Part shown: piece after piece, positions 41,563 to 49,582 of the stretch
How the letters are laid out: every line of letters begins with the position of its first letter
Position numbering within the stretch: position 1 is the first letter of the stretch
Assembly (NCBI RefSeq): GCF_006539505.1
Contig: NZ_BJND01000005.1
Location: 186,001-250,000, forward strand
Length of the DNA: 64,000 bases
Direction of reading: 5' to 3'
From: Streptomyces spinoverrucosus
GTDB lineage: Bacteria; Actinomycetota; Actinomycetes; Streptomycetales; Streptomycetaceae
Program-made: the position numbers and the translations under genes
The notes under the pieces: generated by a model
Seen by the model: only the letters and a program-made list of their open reading frames with translations
Told to the model about the DNA's origin: nothing
Database searches by the model: none

Positions 41563-42344
41563 GCTTGCACCTTTCCCGCCACGACCACCTCGACGCCCGC
41601 CTCCTCCAGGGAGGACCGCGTCGCCGCGTTCACCGGCGCGTTCGTCACCACCACGTCCAGGTCCTCGGGACCGCAGACCTTCGCCATGCCCGTACCCGGG
41701 AACTTCGCCGCGTCCGCGAGCAGGACGACCTTGTCACCGGCCTTGATCATGGCCCGCTTGACCGGTACCTCGACGACGGTCGTGTCCATCACCTGCCCGC
41801 CCGGCCGCACCCCGCTGGTGCCGAGGAAGAGCCAGTCGGCGTGCAGCTGGCGCAGGTTGTCCTCGGTGAGGAAGCCGACCAGGGAGCGGTACTCGCGGCG
41901 GACCATGCCGCCGAGCAGCACCAGCTCGATGCCCTCGTCGTCGGCGAGTTCCTCGTACACCACGAGGTTGCTGGTGATCACCGTGAGGCGGCGGCCGTGC
42001 AGCTGGCGGGCCAGCCGGAAGGCGGTGGTGCCGATGTCGAGGAGCACCGACTGACCGTCCTCGATCATCGCGGCCGCGCACACCGCTATGGCGTCCTTCT
42101 CGGGCACCCGCACCTCCGCGACCTCGGCGAAGGGCTGGTCGCCCTCGTCGACCACGGCGCCGCCGTGCACACGCGTGAGCAGGCCGTCCTCTTCGAGTTT
42201 CACCAGGTCACGCCGGATGGTGGCGGGGCTCACGCCCAGCTGCTCGGAGAGATCGGTCACGGCCGCGGGGCCGCCGGAGCGCAGGGCCCGCAGGATGAGT
42301 TGGTGTCGTCGTTCTGCCAGCACGTCGTGAACAGTACTCGTCAT
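41559..42344 (-). CDS. DeoR family transcriptional regulator
   Basis: A 261-residue repressor. The helix-turn-helix is at about residues 15-60 (VTDLSEQLGVSPATIRRDLVKLEEDGLLTR in substance) with HGGAVV, followed by a DeoRC sensor domain (LDIGTTAFRLARQL, LADAAKFPGTG). Family members usually sense a phosphorylated sugar. It heads the minus-strand operon deoR-GH4-GH38-GH29 and is divergent from the PfkB/ABC/GH2 operon, so it probably controls both arms. ATG at 42344 is taken as start; a TTG two codons earlier is possible. Confidence 0.9.
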   Translation of the reverse strand: MTSTVHDVLAERRHQLILRALRSGGPAAVTDLSEQLGVSPATIRRDLVKLEEDGLLTRVHGGAVVDEGDQPFAEVAEVRVPEKDAIAVCAAAMIEDGQSVLLDIGTTAFRLARQLHGRRLTVITSNLVVYEELADDEGIELVLLGGMVRREYRSLVGFLTEDNLRQLHADWLFLGTSGVRPGGQVMDTTVVEVPVKRAMIKAGDKVVLLADAAKFPGTGMAKVCGPEDLDVVVTNAPVNAATRSSLEEAGVEVVVAGKVQA

Positions 42345-42428
42345 CTTCAATCATTTCTATGCTCACTTCTGCTGCGCTATTGACCAAACTCGCGAGGCGG
42401 CGCACGATTCCGCTCACCGAAATGAAGA
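42344..42428. promoter_or_regulatory. Candidate DeoR operator pair in the glycan-locus divergent spacer
   Basis: On the minus strand GAAATGATTGAAGA (42357-42344) and on the plus strand GAAATGAAGA (42419-42428) form a spaced inverted pair at the two ends of the 106-bp spacer, each next to one start codon. The spacer is AT-richer than its surroundings and must hold both promoters. Confidence 0.5.
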
Positions 42429-42450
42429 CTTTTGACGAGAGGACGCTTCC

Positions 42451-43470
42451 GTGGACGACGACCGGCCCGAGGTGCTGCTGACCGGGCTGCTCTTCTACGA
42501 CCTCGTCCTCACGGGGCTCGGGAAGCCGCCGACGCCGGGCGAGGAGATCTGGACCGCCGGCATGGGCTGCGGCCCCGGCGGCATCGCCAACCTCGCGGTC
42601 GCCGCGTCCCGCTTCGGCCTGAAGACCTCCCTGGCCACCGTCTTCGGCGACGACTTCTACGGTGCCCACTGCCGTGACGTCCTCGCGGGCCAGGAGGGCG
42701 TCGACCTGTCCCTCTCGCGTACGGCGGACGGCTGGGCCACCCCCGTCACCGTCTCGCTCGCGCACGGCACCGACCGGGCCCTCGTCACCCACGGCCAGGA
42801 GCCCCCGTACTCGCAGGACGTGCTGATGGGCGACCCGCCCGAGGCGCGCACGGCCCTCGTGCACATCGAGGCCCAGCCCCGCGCGTGGCTCGCCAAGGCC
42901 GCCGCGAACGGCACGCAGATCTACGCCGACGTGGGCTGGGACCCCACCCAGGAGTGGTCCGCGGACCTCCTGGACCAGCTCTCCCTGTGCCACGCCTTCC
43001 TCCCCAACGAGACCGAGGCGATGGCCTACACCCGTACCGACAGCGCGGTCGCGGCCCTCGGGATCCTCTCCGAGCTGGTGCCGGTGGCCGTGGTGACCCG
43101 GGGAGGCGACGGCGCCGTCGCCGTCGACCAGACCACCGGCGAGTACGCCGAGGTCCCCGCCCTGGACATCGAAGTCCTGGACGCCACCGGCGCCGGGGAC
43201 GTCTTCGCGGCGAGCTTCGTCGCCGCGTCGCTCGGTGGCTGGCCGCTTCAGGAGCGGCTGCGGTTCGCGGTGGTGGCCGCCGGGCTGTCCGTACGGCACC
43301 ACGGCGGGGCCCTGGCCGCCCCCGGCTGGTACGGGGTCGAGCGCTGGTGGCGCTCGCTGACCGACCCCGAGCTCAGGCGGGCGTACGGCTTCCTCGCCGA
43401 CCGCATCCCGGCGGACGTCGGCCCGCCCGTGCGGTACGCCCCCGTGACCCCGCCCGCACGGCAACACTGA
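42451..43470 (+). CDS. PfkB family carbohydrate kinase
   Basis: A 339-residue sugar kinase. MGCGPGGIANLAVAASRFG is the substrate-side signature 1 region and LDATGAGDVFAASFVAA (about residue 245-262) is signature 2 with the catalytic aspartate. It would phosphorylate a sugar released or imported by the locus, giving both a metabolic entry and a possible DeoR inducer. GTG at 42451 follows GAGAGG. The next gene begins 58 bp later in the same direction. Confidence 0.88.
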   Translation: MDDDRPEVLLTGLLFYDLVLTGLGKPPTPGEEIWTAGMGCGPGGIANLAVAASRFGLKTSLATVFGDDFYGAHCRDVLAGQEGVDLSLSRTADGWATPVTVSLAHGTDRALVTHGQEPPYSQDVLMGDPPEARTALVHIEAQPRAWLAKAAANGTQIYADVGWDPTQEWSADLLDQLSLCHAFLPNETEAMAYTRTDSAVAALGILSELVPVAVVTRGGDGAVAVDQTTGEYAEVPALDIEVLDATGAGDVFAASFVAASLGGWPLQERLRFAVVAAGLSVRHHGGALAAPGWYGVERWWRSLTDPELRRAYGFLADRIPADVGPPVRYAPVTPPARQH

Positions 43471-43528
43471 CCCCCCACATGCCCCTCGTATGCGAAGTCC
43501 CGAACAGATCCGAAAGGCGGTGGGAGCT

Positions 43529-44815
43529 GTGCGGCTCTCACGAAGAGGCCTGCTGCGCGCGGGCCTGGCCGGTACGGCCGCCACGGCGCTCGGCGGCCTG
43601 ACGTCCGGCTGCGCCGTTCCGACCGGTTCGACCGGCCGGAACATGGTCCTGTGGTACTGGAGCGGCGGTCTGAGTGACACCGTCGTCAAGGAGGCCAAGG
43701 CCCGCTATGACAACGTCGTCAGTCTCAAGGCCCAGCAGATCGGCGGCTACTACCGGTCCAAGCTGATCACCACCATGGCCGGCCGCGCCCACATCCCCGA
43801 CATCGCGGGGCTCAAGGGCGAGGACATGGCCTCGTACCTGCCGAACGCCGGCCAGTTCGTGGATCTGCGCACGCTCGGCGCGGACAAGCTCAAGAGCCAG
43901 TACCTGGACTGGAAGTGGCAGCAGGCGGTCGCCCCGGACGGCAGCCTCATCGGGTTCCCGATCGACGTGGGACCGGTCGTGCACTACTACCAGCAGGCGG
44001 TCTTCGAGAAGGCCGGGCTGCCGTACGAGCCGGACGACGTCTCGAAGGAGCTGGACACCTGGGAGAAGTTCTTCGCGGCGGGCGAGCAGCTCAAGAGGCG
44101 AATACCGGGGACGTACATCCTGACCGACGTCGGCAGCGTCTTCGAGATGTCGATCGGCCAGGGCACCACCCGCTTCGTCGACAGGGACCGCCACTTCATC
44201 GGCGACGGCGAGCATGTCCGCGCCTGCTGGGACCGGGCCGTGGAGGCCAAGCGGCGCGGGATCGTGTCGGACATCGTGACCGGCACGCCCGACTCGATCT
44301 CGGCCACCGAGAAGGGGCAACTGCCCAGCCAGCTGAACGCCTCCTGGGCGGCCGGCGACCTCAAGCTGCAGTATCCGAAGACCGAGGGCAAGTGGCGGGT
44401 CGCGAACTGCCCCGGCGGCCCCTCGAACGTGGGCGGCTCGTTCCTGTCGATCACCAAGGCGTGCCGGGAGCCCGAGCGCGCCTTCGAGATCATCACCTGG
44501 ATGCTCAACGCCGACAACCAGGCGCAGGGCTTCGTCGAGGCGGGGCTCTTCCCGTCCACCCCGGCCTCGTACGAGATGAAGAAGCTGCGCGAGCCCGACC
44601 CGTTCTTCGGCGACCAGATCACGATGGACGTCTTCGGTCCGGCCGCCGAGAAGATCCCGGTCGCCTTCAACAGCCCGTACGACATCGCGCTCGGGCAGCC
44701 GATCCGGGACGAGATCAAGAACGTCGGCGTCCTCGGCAAGGACCCGGAGAAAGCCTGGAGTGACGCCATGAGCAAGTGCCGACGCATCGCCGAGCACCTG
44801 GGGGTGAGCTACTGA
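43529..44815 (+). CDS. Sugar ABC transporter substrate-binding lipoprotein with twin-arginine signal
   Basis: About 428 residues. The N-terminus RLSRRGLLRAGLAGTAATAL is twin-arginine-like and ends in the lipobox LTSGC (Cys28), so it is a Tat lipoprotein, unlike the Sec-type binding protein at 26684. The SBP_bac_1 fold follows (NMVLWYWSGGLSDTVVKEAK onward). The start is uncertain: GTG 43529, GTG 43520 and ATG 43490 are in frame, with AAAGG and GGGAG around 43513-43526. The last base of its stop is the first base of the permease ATG. Confidence 0.88.
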   Translation: MRLSRRGLLRAGLAGTAATALGGLTSGCAVPTGSTGRNMVLWYWSGGLSDTVVKEAKARYDNVVSLKAQQIGGYYRSKLITTMAGRAHIPDIAGLKGEDMASYLPNAGQFVDLRTLGADKLKSQYLDWKWQQAVAPDGSLIGFPIDVGPVVHYYQQAVFEKAGLPYEPDDVSKELDTWEKFFAAGEQLKRRIPGTYILTDVGSVFEMSIGQGTTRFVDRDRHFIGDGEHVRACWDRAVEAKRRGIVSDIVTGTPDSISATEKGQLPSQLNASWAAGDLKLQYPKTEGKWRVANCPGGPSNVGGSFLSITKACREPERAFEIITWMLNADNQAQGFVEAGLFPSTPASYEMKKLREPDPFFGDQITMDVFGPAAEKIPVAFNSPYDIALGQPIRDEIKNVGVLGKDPEKAWSDAMSKCRRIAEHLGVSY

Positions 44816-45777
44816 TGACCACCCTCCCCGCAGTGGAGAAGCCCCCGACGGTGCTTCAGGACACACCCGCCGCCCGGCCGAAGACCGGCTTCCGCAGGTA
44901 CTGGCACCTCTACGCCGCGATCTCCCCCTTCTATCTCCTCTTCCTCGCCTTCGGGCTGATCCCGGTCGGCTTCTCGCTCTACCTCTCCTTCCACCGCTGG
45001 GACGGCCTGGGCTCGATGGAGTGGGCGGGCCTGGCGCAGTACCAGTACCTGCTGACCGACAGCGACTTCTGGCAGTCGATCGGGAACACGATCATCATCT
45101 GGGCGCTGGCCACGTTCCCCATGATCTTCCTCGCCATGGTGACGGCCGTGATGCTCAACTCGGCGGTGCGCTTCAAGAACGTCTACCGTTTCGCGTACTT
45201 CCTGCCGAACGTGACGTCCATCGTCGCGATCGCGATCATCTTCGGTTCGGTCTTCTCCACCAACTTCGGCCTGATGAATGCCCTGTTGCAGGCGGTCGGC
45301 CTGGACCAGGTGGCGTGGCTGAACACGCCGTGGGGCATCAAGGTCGCCATCGCCACGCTGATGACCTGGCAGTGGACCGGCTACAACGCGATCATCTTCC
45401 TCGCCGGGCTCCAGACCATCCCGAGCGATCTGTACGAGGCGGCGCGCATCGACGGCGCCGGGCCGGTGCAGACGTTCTTCCGGATCACGCTGCCGCTGAT
45501 GCGGCCGGTACTGCTGTTCGTGCTGGTCGTCTCGACGGTGACCGGACTGCAGAGCTTCGCCGAGCCGCAGGTGCTCCTCCAGACCACTGCGAACGAGTCG
45601 ACGTTCTCGGGCGGCCCCGACCACGCCGGCCGGACCATGGTCCTCTACTTCTTCCAGCAGACCTTCGACAACAACGACTTCGGTTACGGCGCCGCCGTCG
45701 CGTGGGGCATCTTCCTGGTCGTCGTCCTCTTCTCGATCATCAACTGGCGCCTGGTGCAGCGCCGGGGCGAAGCATAG
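44815..45777 (+). CDS. Carbohydrate ABC transporter permease (MalF-like)
   Basis: A 320-residue permease with a 30-residue cytoplasmic N-terminus, six helices and the coupling loop LYEAARIDGAGPVQTFFRITLP. TGATG coupling links it to the binding-protein gene. A 45-residue periplasmic insertion (EPQVLLQTTANESTFSGGPD) before the last helix is typical of the subfamily. Confidence 0.92.
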   Translation: MTTLPAVEKPPTVLQDTPAARPKTGFRRYWHLYAAISPFYLLFLAFGLIPVGFSLYLSFHRWDGLGSMEWAGLAQYQYLLTDSDFWQSIGNTIIIWALATFPMIFLAMVTAVMLNSAVRFKNVYRFAYFLPNVTSIVAIAIIFGSVFSTNFGLMNALLQAVGLDQVAWLNTPWGIKVAIATLMTWQWTGYNAIIFLAGLQTIPSDLYEAARIDGAGPVQTFFRITLPLMRPVLLFVLVVSTVTGLQSFAEPQVLLQTTANESTFSGGPDHAGRTMVLYFFQQTFDNNDFGYGAAVAWGIFLVVVLFSIINWRLVQRRGEA

Positions 45778-45791
45778 GGAGGCCGGTCACC

Positions 45792-46634
45792 ATGGCATCC
45801 ACCATCAAGGGCTCCCGGCGCCGGGGCATCGCCCTCCACGCGGTCCTCGTCATCGGCCTGCTGCTGTCGGCCTTCCCCTTCTACTGGGCCGTGATCATGT
45901 CGACGCACACGTCGACCGAGATCTTCTCCTACCCGCCGAAGCTGCTGCCCGGCTCGCACTTCTTCGAGAACGTCCGCCATCTCTTCGACAACATCGACTT
46001 CTTCGGGTCGATGCTCAACTCGCTCCTTGTCGCCGTCTCGGTGACGGTGCTGGTGCTGTTCTTCGACTCGCTGGCGGCGTTCGTCTTCGCGAAGTTCGAG
46101 TTCCCGGGCCGCAAGCTGCTGTTCGCGCTGCTGATGGCCATCTTCATGGTGCCGGCGCAGCTGGCAGCCATCCCCCAGTTCGTGATCATGGCGAAGCTCG
46201 GCTGGATCGGCTCGATGACCGCCCTGATCGTCCCGGCGGCGGCCAACGCCTTCGGCATCTTCTGGATGCGCCAGTACATGAAGGGCGCGATCCACGACGA
46301 GCTGCTGGACGCCGCCAAGCTGGACGGCGCCGGATTCCTGCGCCAGTACTGGCACGTGGCGCTCCCCGTGGTCCGGCCCGGACTGGCCTTCCTGGGCATC
46401 TTCACGTTCATGGCCCAGTGGAACGACTACGCCTGGCCCCTGATCGCCCTCACCAACCCCGACAACGTGACCCTCCAGGTCGCCCTCTCCCAGCTCAACG
46501 GCAACCACGGCACCACCGACTACGGCATGGTGATGACCGGCGCCCTGCTCGCCCTCGTCCCGCTCCTGATCGTCTTCGCGATCGGCGCCCGGCAGATCAT
46601 CGGCGACCTCGCCAAGGGGGCCGTCCGCGGATGA
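45792..46634 (+). CDS. Carbohydrate ABC transporter permease (MalG-like)
   Basis: A 280-residue permease with six helices and the loop LLDAAKLDGAGFLRQYWHVALP. ATG at 45792 follows AGGGAGGCCGG. It overlaps the GH2 gene by 4 bp (ATGA), so the glycosidase is translated with the importer. No ATPase gene is present here either, suggesting a shared MsiK-type ATPase. Confidence 0.92.
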   Translation: MASTIKGSRRRGIALHAVLVIGLLLSAFPFYWAVIMSTHTSTEIFSYPPKLLPGSHFFENVRHLFDNIDFFGSMLNSLLVAVSVTVLVLFFDSLAAFVFAKFEFPGRKLLFALLMAIFMVPAQLAAIPQFVIMAKLGWIGSMTALIVPAAANAFGIFWMRQYMKGAIHDELLDAAKLDGAGFLRQYWHVALPVVRPGLAFLGIFTFMAQWNDYAWPLIALTNPDNVTLQVALSQLNGNHGTTDYGMVMTGALLALVPLLIVFAIGARQIIGDLAKGAVRG

Positions 46635-49543
46635 CCGCGCCCTTTGCCTGGCTCCGCCCCTGGGAGGCACCCGAGGTGACCTCCTGGGGGCGGCTGCCGA
46701 TGTGTGCCGTGGACCGGCGTCACCAGGCCGTCTGTCTGGACGGCGAGTGGCGCTTCCAGCTCCTGCCGTCGCCGGAGGCGGCTGCGACCGACGAGTGGGG
46801 ATCGTCGTACGTCCCCGGCGCCTGGACCCTCCAGGACACCGACGACCCCCCGCAGTACACGAATGTCCAGATGCCGTTCCCCGAGTTCCCGCCCCACGTG
46901 CCCGCCGCCAACCCCACCGGGGTGTACGAGCGTGCGGTGGACGTGCCGGGCGAGTGGGCCGGGCGGCGCATCGTGCTCCAGGTGGGGGCGGCCGAGAGCG
47001 TGCTGCTCGTGCAGGTGGACGGGCGGCCGGTGGGGATCTCCAAGGACTCGCATCTGGCGGCCGAGTTCGATCTGACGGATGTGGTGCGCGCCGGTGCGCG
47101 GGCCGTCGTACGGCTGACCGTCGTGAAGTGGTCGGACGCCTCGCACATCGAGGACCAGGACCAGTGGTGGCACGGCGGGATCACCCGGTCGGTGCTGCTG
47201 TACGCCACGGACCCGCTGCATCTGGCGGACGTGACCGTGCAGGCGCGGCGCAGCGGTGAGCTGCGCGTTGATTGCCAGGTACGAGGCCCGCTCCCCGAGG
47301 GCTGGTATGTCACCGGCGACCTCGACGGGCAGCTCCTCGCGCAGGACACGGAGTTCGACCGGGCCAACGCCGAGGACGAGCGGGTGTCCGAGTTCCTGGG
47401 CGAGGCGCGGCTGCTGGCAAGAGTCCCCGATGTGCGCGCCTGGACCGCCGAGACACCGGAGCTGTACGGCCTGACCGTCCGGCTGCACCGCCCCGACGGA
47501 ACGGTCGCCGACACCTCGTACCACCGCGTCGGCTTCCGTGACGTCGAGATCGTCGGCCGGGATCTGCTGATCAACGGCGAGCGGGTGTTCATCCGGGGCG
47601 TGAACCGGCACGACTTCCATCCGCTGACCGGGCGCACGGTGTCGTACGACGACATGCGCGCGGACCTCGTGCTGCTGAAGCGGTTCGGCTTCAACGCGAT
47701 CCGCACCGCCCACTACCCCAATGATCCCGCGTTGTACGACCTCGCCGACGAGCTCGGCTTCTACGTCGTCGACGAGGCGGACATCGAGTCGCACGACCAC
47801 GCCCACGAGATCGCCGACGACCCGCGCTATCTGAACGCCTTCGTGGACCGGGTCTCCCGCATGGTGCTCCGCGACAAGAACCACCCGTCGGTCATCATCT
47901 GGTCGCTGGGCAACGAGTCGGACTACGGGGCGAACCATGACGCGGCGGCGGGCTGGGTGCGGCGGCACGATCCGACGCGGCCGGTGCAGTACGAGGGCGC
48001 GGCCAAGCGGGGCTGGGCGGATCCGGAGGTGGCCTCCGACATCGCCTGCCCGATGTACGCGCCGATCGAGGAGTGCGTTGCGCACGCACTGTCGGGGAAG
48101 CAGACGAAGCCGCTCATCCAGTGCGAGTACTCGCACGCCATGGGCAACAGCAATGGCACGCTGGCCGACCACTGGGCCGCCATCGAGGCCACCCCGGGTC
48201 TTCAGGGTGGCTTCATCTGGGAGTTCTGGGACCACGGCATTCTCCAGCGCGTGAGTGACGGAAGACCGGCCGGGCGCGCGGGCGCCGGGCTGTACGAGCG
48301 AGGCGTCGCCGGGCCCGGCCACCGCTGGGCGTACGGCGGCGACTTCGGCGAGGTGCCCCACGACGGCGCCTTCATCGCGGACGGTGTGGTCTTTCCGGAC
48401 CGGACGCCCAAGCCGGTGCTGTACGAGCACCGGGAGATCGCGGCGCCGGTGCGGCTGGAGTGCCTCCGGCACGAGGGGCCGGTCATCGCCAACCACCAGC
48501 ACTTCCGGGGCCTGGACTGGCTGACCGCCGAGTGGCAGCTGTCGCTCGCGGACGGCCGGACGCTGACCGCCCCGGCCGAGCTGCCCGAGCTGCGGCCGGG
48601 TGAGACGGCGGCGGTGCCGTTGCCGTTCGAGCTGCCGGAGGGCGGGGGTGAGGCCTGGCTGACGCTGAAGGTGATGACCGCGCGGGACGAGCCGTGGGCG
48701 CCGCGCGGCACGGTCGTGTGCCTGCCGCAGGTGCGGCTCCGGGCGACTCCCGTGCAGCGGACCCTCCCGGTGGCCGACCGCACCGTCGAGGTCGACGCGG
48801 ACGGACTGCTGGTCCACCCGCTGCTGATCGCCGCTCCCACGCTGTCGCTGTGGCGGGCGCCCACCGACAACGACGAGCTGGGCGGCATGGCGGACCGCTG
48901 GCGGGAGTGGGGGCTCGACGCGCCCGTCCGCAAGCTGGTCGCCGTACGCCGGGCGGGCGCGAGTGTCGGCGTGCTCGCCGAGTACGTCTGTGACGCCGGG
49001 GTGGTCCGGCACGAGCAGGTGTTCACGGCCGTCGAGGGCGGCATCCGCGTCGAGGAGTCGGCTCAGCTGCCCGAGACGCTGAACGACGTGGCCCGGGTGG
49101 GGTCGGTGTTCGAGACGGTGGCCGGGCTGAACCTGCTGGAGTGGTTCGGGCCGGGTCCCTGGGAGTCGTACCCGGACCGCAGTGCGGGCGCTCCCGTCGG
49201 ACATCACGCGCTCCCCGTCGACGAGCTGTTCACTCCGTATCTGCGGCCGCAGGAGAGCGGTGGTCGGCACGGCGTACGGCACTTCACGCTGTCCGCGCCG
49301 GACGCCACCGGTCTCGCGGTGGAGCTGGGGCGGCCCAGCCAGATCTCCGTCACCCGTTACCGTGCCGCGGACCTCGCCGCGGCCGCCCACCACGACGAAC
49401 TCGTCCCGCGCGCCGGCTGCGTCGTGCACATCGACGCCGCCCACCGCGGCCTGGGCACCGCCTCCTGCGGGCCCGACACCTCACCGGCGTACCTCGTCCC
49501 GACCGGCACCCACCGTTGGGGCTGGATCCTGCGCGTTCTCTGA
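46631..49543 (+). CDS. GH2 beta-galactosidase (LacZ-like)
   Basis: A 970-residue cytoplasmic enzyme with the LacZ five-domain plan. PLCVDRRHQAVCLDGEWRF-type and jelly-roll segments come first, the catalytic barrel is about residues 320-600 with acid/base Glu429 in IIWSLGNESDYG and nucleophile Glu499 in QCEYSHAMGN, and a Bgal_small_N domain closes it (WRAPTDND near 745). It would release terminal beta-galactose from imported glycans. The ATG is fixed by the 4-bp overlap with the permease gene. Confidence 0.92.
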   Translation: MTAPFAWLRPWEAPEVTSWGRLPMCAVDRRHQAVCLDGEWRFQLLPSPEAAATDEWGSSYVPGAWTLQDTDDPPQYTNVQMPFPEFPPHVPAANPTGVYERAVDVPGEWAGRRIVLQVGAAESVLLVQVDGRPVGISKDSHLAAEFDLTDVVRAGARAVVRLTVVKWSDASHIEDQDQWWHGGITRSVLLYATDPLHLADVTVQARRSGELRVDCQVRGPLPEGWYVTGDLDGQLLAQDTEFDRANAEDERVSEFLGEARLLARVPDVRAWTAETPELYGLTVRLHRPDGTVADTSYHRVGFRDVEIVGRDLLINGERVFIRGVNRHDFHPLTGRTVSYDDMRADLVLLKRFGFNAIRTAHYPNDPALYDLADELGFYVVDEADIESHDHAHEIADDPRYLNAFVDRVSRMVLRDKNHPSVIIWSLGNESDYGANHDAAAGWVRRHDPTRPVQYEGAAKRGWADPEVASDIACPMYAPIEECVAHALSGKQTKPLIQCEYSHAMGNSNGTLADHWAAIEATPGLQGGFIWEFWDHGILQRVSDGRPAGRAGAGLYERGVAGPGHRWAYGGDFGEVPHDGAFIADGVVFPDRTPKPVLYEHREIAAPVRLECLRHEGPVIANHQHFRGLDWLTAEWQLSLADGRTLTAPAELPELRPGETAAVPLPFELPEGGGEAWLTLKVMTARDEPWAPRGTVVCLPQVRLRATPVQRTLPVADRTVEVDADGLLVHPLLIAAPTLSLWRAPTDNDELGGMADRWREWGLDAPVRKLVAVRRAGASVGVLAEYVCDAGVVRHEQVFTAVEGGIRVEESAQLPETLNDVARVGSVFETVAGLNLLEWFGPGPWESYPDRSAGAPVGHHALPVDELFTPYLRPQESGGRHGVRHFTLSAPDATGLAVELGRPSQISVTRYRAADLAAAAHHDELVPRAGCVVHIDAAHRGLGTASCGPDTSPAYLVPTGTHRWGWILRVL

Positions 49544-49582
49544 ACCCCTCTTTCCCCCTCGTTTCCCCTTTACGGAGCTCCC

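Noticed and set aside
46520..49444. Minus-strand frame of about 970 codons opposite the GH2 gene
   Set aside because: No recognisable motif; it mirrors third-position GC bias of the beta-galactosidase gene, which has all catalytic motifs.
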